DNA of 64,000 nucleotides from Pycnopodia helianthoides (lineage: Eukaryota; Echinodermata; Asteroidea; Forcipulatida; Asteriidae): positions 4,989,491 through 5,053,490 of the forward strand of contig CM063246.1 in NCBI GenBank assembly GCA_032158295.1, written 5' to 3'. The position numbers were made by a program, and so were the translations under genes. Below the pieces are notes generated by a model that had not been told where the DNA came from, did no database searches, and saw nothing but the letters and a program-made list of their open reading frames with translations. Below, in pieces: positions 48,001 through 57,000 of the stretch (its first letter is position 1; every line of letters begins with the position of its first letter).

Positions 48001-51000
48001 GAGTTTTCATTTTTTACACAATCTCACCCCTGGACTCATAATTCTCATAAAACAATTTCAACCGTGATAAGAGTTTGTGGCCATCTTTGTGTCTTTGTCA
48101 AACGATTGCCATGACAATAAAAGGATGCAATAGCTTTCTGCTTCAGTGAATAAACAAGAATGAGATTCCTTACCGTCCAATTATTTTTAGTGACCCAAGT
48201 TCAACTTACATCAAGGGCAAGTAGCACCTGTTAAATAGACAGCTGGATAAACCAAGGACACCTAGCTGCAGATAACAGCATTTGGATATGGAGAACATTG
48301 GGCAGATGGGATCTTTGTTAACTGTTGTGTTTTTTTTTTTTTTCATTTCATTTTCTCATCTTCTTTGTGGAAAGTCATTGTCTGTTTGAACGTTTATCAC
48401 TGCACCACCTCTGATGTATTTTTTCTTTTTTCTGTCTGGTTTCATTTTCATTTGTGAGCTTTGAATGTTTATAAATAGATTTTGTTGGGAAATTACGTAT
48501 CTGTTGTTGTTTTTTCCCTTTAAAGGGAGTGTTCTTGTTCTGAAATGATTGGGAAAACTATCATCTTTGTCTGTAATGCTACCAATACCATGTGTGTTCA
48601 AATTCAAAATCTCATGCATGCACAATGTATGTAATACTCAGACTTCATGTTAAAACCCTTTTCATGTGTATACTGTATCTGGTAACCAGACTTCAGTTTT
48701 AAAAAAACACACGAAATTATGTGTTGTATGTATCTGGTTCCCAGACTTCAATGTGAAAAACCCTAACATATGTCTCGTACCCAGACTTCAATTCAAAGCC
48801 CTTCATGTATTCACTGCACCTGGTACCCGGACTTCATTGAGCATGTGTGTCTAGTACCCAGGCTTCAAATAAAAACCATTCATGTATACACTGTACCTGA
48901 TACCCAGACCTCAATTAAAAAACCCAGCATATGTGTCTAGTACCCAGACTTCATATAAAAACCCTTTATGTGTACACTGTTCCTGGTACCCAGACTGCAA
49001 TTTAAAAACCTGGCATATATGTATAGTACCCAGACTCCCATTACCACCTTTCTTTTACTAAAGACCAATGTTTTTTAATGACAGGTAAAGCAGATATCCA
49101 GTATAGGTTAGACAGCGCCATGCAAGACGTGACTGACATGTATCTACTTCTTGAGGAGGCAGAGAAGACCGCAGTCCGGGGAGGAATGATCGAAGAGAGA
49201 AGTCGATTCTGTACACTCATTAGCTGCTTCAAACCTGTCGTGGTAAGATCTTATCCGAGCCAATTACGAGGAAAAATACACCTGTCTGCCTGCAGGTCAA
49301 TTCCATGGCTTACGTTACACCGGCCAGAAGTATCAGATATGTATGGGAAATGATATGCTGAAATGTGTTACTGGTACCAACAGTTATCAACCTTCATGTA
49401 TCTTGTTCCCTCAAAGTCATTCTGAAAACAAGGGCTTAATTTCATAGAGCTGCTTCAGCACAAAACGTAGCTTAGCACACACAAAATTGAGTTTACCAGG
49501 AAAAGTTTACCAGCCGAACTACCATGTCACATGTACAATTTGTGACTGGTATCCTGCTCGTTTCTGCTTAGCAGACAATTGTTAAGTAGTATTTTCTGCT
49601 TAAGCAGCTCTATGAAATATGGTTGTGATGACCTGCATCACTTTTGATGTGACTTTGTAACCCTATAATTGCTGTTAATTGAATTTCCAGACTTACATCA
49701 ACTTATAATACAGAATTTCCCTCTGAAATGAAGTCATATTCAAGAAAACTGTGTCTGAAAACCTAAAACAACGCAACGGCTGATTTCGGTTGTTATTACC
49801 CAAATTAAGGACAATGTGTGTACATGCTGAAAATTAGTTAGTTAGACTAGCTCGGTATCTTTACATGCATTTTGACTCCAAAAAGGGCAGACAGTAGCGG
49901 CATGTAACATCAGGGGTCAAGGTTTGGATATTCATTACAAAAATAATTGAGTTTATTCCAGATAAACATTTCATAATCAATTCAGAGAAACCTCCAGTTA
50001 TCTCGGCCATTCATGATTTTTACATGAATATTCATAATTTGACTTGTTGCATATTGATGATGTCAATACAGGATAAAGAGATCTTCAGTTATCTCGGTCA
50101 CTCACGATTTTTACATGAATATTCATAACTTAACTTGTTGCATATTGATGATGTTCTACACAGGATGAGGAGATCTCCATGTTGTCCGAGGTCACAAGGC
50201 TGGAGGCAGTCATGGGGGAGCTAGCAGAACAAGGCAAGGATCCCTACGTCTTACCTCAATCCAGCGAGCAGGTCATCTTGGATGTCAAAGGTCAAGATAT
50301 CAAGTGGGCGTATCAGGTACAAAAAAACGCAAAAAGACTCTGAAAGTTGCAGTTGTTGCAAAATTTCATCTAGCAGCGTTTATTGTAAAGTGTTGGCCTT
50401 TTGGATATAGGGTTTGAATATCAAGGCAAAGCTGTAAGACCGACTGAGCTTTTTGCTCGGAAAGTTTCAGTGGACAAGATTGTCTTTAGAAACTGAGTGC
50501 AAAAAGAAGAAAAAAAAAAAAAAAAAAAAAAAATGAACATTGGAAAAATAGACTTTAGAAAGAATGACCATTTGAGTTTGACAATACATGCAAGTAGGAA
50601 TAAAAGCAAAACACAGCTATCAAACTTCTAATATAGTGTTCTGAAAATTGTCCTTGCCCAACCGCGTTTTTTATTTTTCTGAACTTTTGGATTTTCTTCT
50701 CTTTTCTGAGAATACTCAGCTTAACAACCAGAATTAATAATAAATGAGTAAACGTTTTCCTTTGAAAATATCGTTTCCACGATGAAACCATGAAGTTTCT
50801 CATAATTACTACCTGGATTTGATGTTGTTGTGTGAGAAAATATGAGTAGACGCTCACCATGATTTGCGATAATCTGCCACCGTATGCTGGATTCTCAGAG
50901 CTCAGACTTTCCTCCCATTGCGCCGAATACAAAAGAATAGTGGCAGCCTGTATGCCACATTTATACAACGAGACAAAGGTCTGGAATCAGGGGTTACACA

Positions 51001-54000
51001 ATACCCCCTGGAAAAGGGATATTACAAGGCATGTTTTCCAGCACCCGGTGTCCCTCTGTGTTCGGGTGACACGAAGCGTAGCACTGTAGGTACATGTACA
51101 TGCCTGTGCACACTACACAATGGAAAGTCTAGGTGGATATTTTCGTCAGCTGTCCAGCAAAAAATTTAGCGCACTCTGAAGTTGTTTGCGTTGGTAATAA
51201 ACTGTCCGCCGTAAGTCAGTGCAGAAGAATTTGGCATTTACACATCCAGGCATGATATTCATCCTACTTTAGTCTGATTTCCAGAGAAGTCAGCAAAATG
51301 GTTATTAAATAGCTTGAAAAGTATCTAAAAGCCAATACAATTATGTACATGTTGGCCAGCCCTTGAACTACTTTGTCCTACCTTTTTCCAAGTGCCAAAT
51401 ATCATGCCTGCAAGTCATCCGGAGTGGTTTGTTTTACTTACATATGCTAATACTGCCTGTTTTTTCAAGCACTGACATGTATAGGCTATATGCAGAGACC
51501 ACATGCAAGAGTTGTTTAATAAAATTTATGTTTTTTCCTTGTTGACAGACCCCACCTGGTTCCCCTTCCCAATCATCTGGTTCCCGGAAGTCGAGTATGT
51601 GCAGCTTGAGCAGCATGACCAGCTCCGACTCCCGCTCTAGTAGTTCAACTAATTCCCATTCGCCGGGTACCAACTATGTCCGCCACCGCAGCATGTCACA
51701 GCCCAACAGTGCCTATCGACTCTCCAGTGTGTCTTCACAAGACTCCGGTTTCACGTCACAAGATATGCTGTTCCCTAATCAGCCTGGTACCCCGCCACAG
51801 ACTGTGCAGGAAGAGAATACACAGGTTGGTGCTTGGATCTTACATGGCAGTTGGTGTCCACAACCTGCTGTCGCTGTTCAAATCAAATGGCCTCAAATCA
51901 GATTGGATGCAATTGTTCAAAACAACCAATCAAAATGAGTTTTGAGACGAAACAAATCTTTAGTTTTCAAACATGTCCATTGCACTTTTTTGTTACTACG
52001 TGCAGCTATAGATTTTGATAAAAAGGAAGTAGTTCCAAAATTTAAGATTTTTGATTTTTAAAATTATATTGTAATTTTATTGAAAACTCTTGGTAAGAAA
52101 GTGAGAAAAGACTAATTTCAGAACAAAATTTGATTCTTCTTGTTGTATATAAATACACACACTCTTGTTTTTGTCCAGCAGGCAGCTCCCCTTCATAGTG
52201 CGCCAGCCCCGTACGAGCTCGAGCGTCAGTCTTCCAGTGAATGCAGCACCCCATCATCTCCAACTCCACCCACTTCATCCTCCTCTTTTACCCTCCCCCC
52301 ATCTCAAGCATCGCAAGGTTTCGCCCCGCCCCCTCCTAGCTGGCTACTCAACTTCAGCCAGTCGGAAAAGATGCAGCGACCGAAGAGCATCCCCACTCCG
52401 ATAACGGCCTCGGTGAATCGGCCGCCGCCTCCCGTCGTTGCCGATAAGCCGTCTCCGAAGAGAAAGAACAGCGAAAGCAAAGCAGGAGGAATAACTTATG
52501 TACCTGACTTCAACACACCCCAATCTAACCAAAGTAAGTGTGGACGTTAGAGTTGGGCATTTACGTTTATTTTCTTGAACGGTTAAACGGAACTTGTGAC
52601 TTACGTTAGACCGTTTCTAGAATTCCGATTCCAATCGGAACTATGAACCCATGTGTAAAAGGAGCAGGGGTCGATTTCACAAAAACTCTTCCTAACTTAG
52701 GACTAGTCCTAGGCAATGCTAAGAGATAGGACTAGTCTTAAGTTAAGACCAATTACTGGTCCTAACTTCTGATAAGACTAGTCTTATCTCTTTGTGAAAT
52801 CGGCCCCAGATGTCATAAACCCCCCTTTAAGGATTAAAAACAGAACACTGTAACCCAGTCTTTAGAGAAACAAATCACAAACCACTGAAATATTTGAATC
52901 GGTCTCAGGCAGTTGAAAGCACACAATTCTATGCAACAAGGGTGTTTTTTCTTTCACTATTTTCTTGCAACTTCAATGACCGATTGAGCCCATATTTTTA
53001 AGAATACACCAAGTGAGGATACTGGTCTCGGACAATTACCCAAAGTATACCCTGCCTTTAAGGGTAATGTAGAATTCCTGCCGGAACATTTCAGAGTGTA
53101 ACCACGGGACCTGGGCCGAATATCATAAGAGCTGCTAAAGCAAAAAGATCAGCTATGGAAAAAAACAATTTTGTTCATCAGTACCTTGTCTTGTGTATTG
53201 TTTGTGACTGCTTTTTTCCACTTTTTTTTTTCTTCAGCGGATAGTTTTACCAAATTAAAAGAATCTATTAAATGTTGGCCTCGGGGCAGCCATGATGCAA
53301 GCCAGGATATTTGACTTGTTGAACTGGACTGCAGTACTGACAGACATTTACATTGATTTATGAAACGCATGGAGTCAGTGTCTGTGTAATGCATCCAGGC
53401 ATGTCTGCTTAGCCAAGCTTAATATTGGACAGTCCAACCGGCGTCAGTGCCATAAATATTAACTTCGCTCGTGTATCTCAGTTTTGTCAAAGTGAAGTGT
53501 ATTACATTTTTTTTATTAAGAATAAAATTTTCATCTGAAGGTATGATTTTTTTTTTTCTTTCAAAATTACGTTTGTTAGTGTGTTTGAAGCTTTGTATGA
53601 TGTGGAAATAAGAAGTAACTATAAATAAATAGTAAACTTGCTCTGAAAAGAGCCGGTGTGGTCTCGACGTTTCAAACAGTATACTCTGCTCGTCTTCAGG
53701 AGAAAATGGATACCATACTGGCTCTTTTCAGAGCCAACACTCCCACAATAGAGATCTAATAAATGGTTGTACCCACAAGTTTACTTTTTATTTTATAGTT
53801 ACTTCTTATTACTTTTGTTGTTGGAAAAGCTGTTCAGTCATATATTCTTATGTATTTTTAACCTGTCCTGCATGCCTGGAATTACACGGAGGCCATGGTG
53901 GCCTGTGTTGCCCCTGGTCTTGGCCTTGGTGCCCCTTCAAATGCCTCCCATAGACTTTAATATTTTCCAATGACAGTGTCGTTTGCAAAATAAAAATGGC

Positions 54001-57000
54001 CTTGCCCTTTTAAAGATGAAATTCCAGGCCTATGTTGATCGTTCATCTTATTCCGTGATTCTGTTTGCTTTATCGACCAATGTGCCCTCTGTTTACATCT
54101 AAACTGCACTCTAGTGAAATATGTATGTGCGCAATTTTCATTTTGCATAAACTTGGTTTAGGAGTGTTGTCTAAGGTCACATAAACAGGCTTGATATTCT
54201 TCCACTTTAGTCTAACTTCCGATTTTTTGTTTTGCCATTGGGAACAATCTGAAAAATTGTGATTAAGTAGCCTGAAAAGTCCATTAATGCCTACACCGTA
54301 CGCACATGTAGGTCAGCTCTTGTAGTATTCTACTCAAAATGTGCCTATTTTTTTTCCATGAACCAAACACCATGGCTGCATAAGCCAAAGGCGATCTGAC
54401 CATTGACGCCATTCCTAGTCCAAATTTATGCAAATAAGATGCACACACCGCCGGGCAGACACTTGATATTTTGGTTTTACCGTGACATCTGAGGGCACAT
54501 CGTCAATACTTATGTGGAAAATTGCTATGAGATGACGATTTGTGGACAGAAAAAAAGAGTTTCTTGACTGTGCCCAGCTCGTGATGGTGTCAGTCTACAT
54601 GTAATTTTCTTTTTCCCTTTTTGAATCACCAGTTGTGCCTCGTCCTGTATGTGCCGGTGGCCAGCAGGTATCGAATGCAGAACTATACAGACAACGTAGT
54701 GCTACTCTACCAGCTAGGAGGCACACACATGTAAGCATTAATTGCAGATGATTGCTATATATTTATTTTTAACGATTGATTACAAGAAGCTTTGTTTTGT
54801 AACTTCAATTTTGAGTGAAACTGTTCTATGGATTCATGAAAGTTAACAGACCAGGGTTCGATTTCACAAAGCACTAAGATTAATCTTAAGATGAGTTGTC
54901 AATATCACCATAGTGATTTTCATTGTGACATCACACTTTGCTTAGCAATTAAGACTGATAAACAGTTAAGACCAATCTTAGCTCTTTGTGAAATCGACCC
55001 CTGAAACCTTTATACAAGACTGCATTTTTGTAATAAATTTCTAGAAAAGCAGTTGCTTTATATTACTAAATGATCTATAGCCAATCTACTGGAATATCAA
55101 AAGTTTCGTTTTGAAAATTTGAAACGAAAAATCGCCTCTCCTTGAGGGCTACCCACTCAATACCGCTTTCCCTGGTAGACCGTAAAGCTAGGTGTGATCC
55201 CTTGTTATATGGCAGTTACAGGTTGAATGGGTTCAAAGATATTGAAAAAATACGCAGACCGCCAACATTAGGGCTATGGCTCAGTTGGTAGAGCACCGGC
55301 ATTTTAATCCTTAGGTGGCAGGTTCATATCAATTTTAATCTACTCAATTTTCTTTGTGCAACCCCAAATCTTTTGAAAATTTGTAATATTAGTATTTTAT
55401 TGAAGTGTTGTTCATAGTTTAACTATCATAATGTCAGTACTCTTGGCGCCCTCTTGTGGTAAAGAGAGGCCTAGGGATGGTGACAACAGTTTCCATGCTA
55501 CTGCCCCTAAACTCTGGAACACTTTACCCTACAGTTATCCGCCACTCTAACTGACTAGCAGCTTTCAAAAAAATCTCTCAAAACTCACTTGTTTGATTGA
55601 TGCGTTTTGCTTAAATTCTGTTTTTATTCCTCTTTGCTTGTTGTTTAATTTTGAGTTGCGCACTGTGTTACTTTCTCTGGGTAGTTAGAGCGCTGTAAGA
55701 ATGCTCTGTAGTATTATTTCATCTTATCACAGCATGCAAAAGAACAATCACATTTTCCTTTGTGCCGGTAACTCCTCGAGTCGGGCTATGTCCCGTAGCC
55801 TTCATGGCCTTGGGGTCTTTCGCAGGATCCTTGCTGTTCCCAAAAGTGCCGCCTTCTGTAACAGATCTACCCTCAAAGTTGTCCCTAGTTCATCTAGATG
55901 TTTCTCCAGTGCTTTATATTATTGTTATCGTTATTCTTATTGTTATTATTATTATGATTATTATGGAGTTGTTTGTTATATGGCAGTCATAAAATTGATT
56001 TGTGTACTTTTGATTAACAGAGTTCCATGCCGCCAGCGATGTATTCCATAGACACGGATGGCAATACGAGTAGTCACGGCTCATTGAGTAACTCTAGTGG
56101 ATACAGCTCTCAGTCTACCACAGGTACTGCAGGGTCTGATGATATGCTACCCTCTCAAGGTATTACAGATGTTTTAAAAGGCCATAAAAGCTTGGTGATA
56201 CTTTCCTCTTTTGGTTAAAAGTTACCCGTCTCTTGGGAAGTTTCCTTTCTTGGTGTAGGTGTTCCCCTCCCCACATTACCCGAGTGCAGGTGTGTGCTTC
56301 TCAGGATTTGTCCCTAATTCTGGACTTTGGTCTGAACCTTCTTGAGTCTTCTAATTTTCTTGAACGGGGTAACGCAGTCGTTAAAGGGAGAAAGAAGTAG
56401 TGCACAATGCAGCTTTGTATTTCTGGTGTTTCACAGAGACTGTAAACCTCCTGAATTGTAACATCTTCCTGGTGTAGAATAAACGGGAACCCAGACCCGC
56501 AAGCCATGTTCATGAATTGTCACATTCGCCAAATCTCATCCTCGTTTGGACAAACGATCTGAAACTCAGACTCTCGTTGTAAAAGTTAAACTAATAGAAG
56601 ACATCTCAATCTTGAGTTTTATTGAATCTTAATAAGGGTTCCTTTTCATGCTTTTTTGCACATCTCAAATTTCACCAAACTCTCAGTCAATGTTTTAGGG
56701 AGCAATGTAAACATTGTAGAGACAAATCGATTTGAATTCATCTTAACAGGTAAGATTATTAACAGTATGTGATCATTTTTCTTCTCAGATGGTAGTATGG
56801 AAAACTACATGGACAGGTCAACAAGTGGCTATTCAAACACAACTGAATCCATGTACACGACCACCCCGAACCAGTCTCCAACCAGACGGCCGATGTCCAT
56901 GGCATGTATACCCACATCGTCAATGAGTGAGCCCACAAATAGAAATACCGCTACCACACCGGGTGGATCTCTACGTAAAAGCAAACCGCCCCCACCCGTC

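Larger units (their letters stand above)
44195..49084 (+). other. MTSS1 intron (4.9 kb, largest visible)
   Basis: Holds a family C relative (44247-44720), a repeat pair sharing CTGATTATGGAAACTTT and CTCCCTGATTGCAAGATGCA (44740-44870 and 46380-46510), family D (45578-45726), a fold-back (46824-47043), related blocks 47520-47760 and 47840-48060, and a minisatellite (48630-49037). No further exon recognised. Confidence 0.7.
49243..51548 (+). other. Two MTSS1 introns (49243-50163 and 50317-51548)
   Basis: The first contains a family A MITE (49432-49620) and a direct repeat of AGTTATCTCGG…CATATTGATGATGT (about 50000-50160). The second contains an A26-type run (50507-50534) and family G (51248-51420). 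The exon 50164-50316 lies between them. No other coding signal. Confidence 0.65.
52534..54632 (+). other. MTSS1 intron with families E, C, F, B and G
   Basis: 2.1 kb made largely of repeats: E-type fold-back 52667-52807, family C part 52876-53060, family F 53609-53808, family B 53874-54032 and family G 54187-54360. The acceptor for the 54633 exon has a clear T/C tract. Confidence 0.72.
54731..56020 (+). other. MTSS1 intron with family E MITE, tRNA-like SINE and LINE tail
   Basis: Family E fold-back at 54853-55001 (GGGTTCGATTTCACAAAGC / GCTCTTTGTGAAATCGACCCC), tRNA-like repeat 55262-55345 within a longer unit from about 55150, and LINE remnant 55474-55735. An ATT-rich stretch precedes the acceptor. 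Confidence 0.7.
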
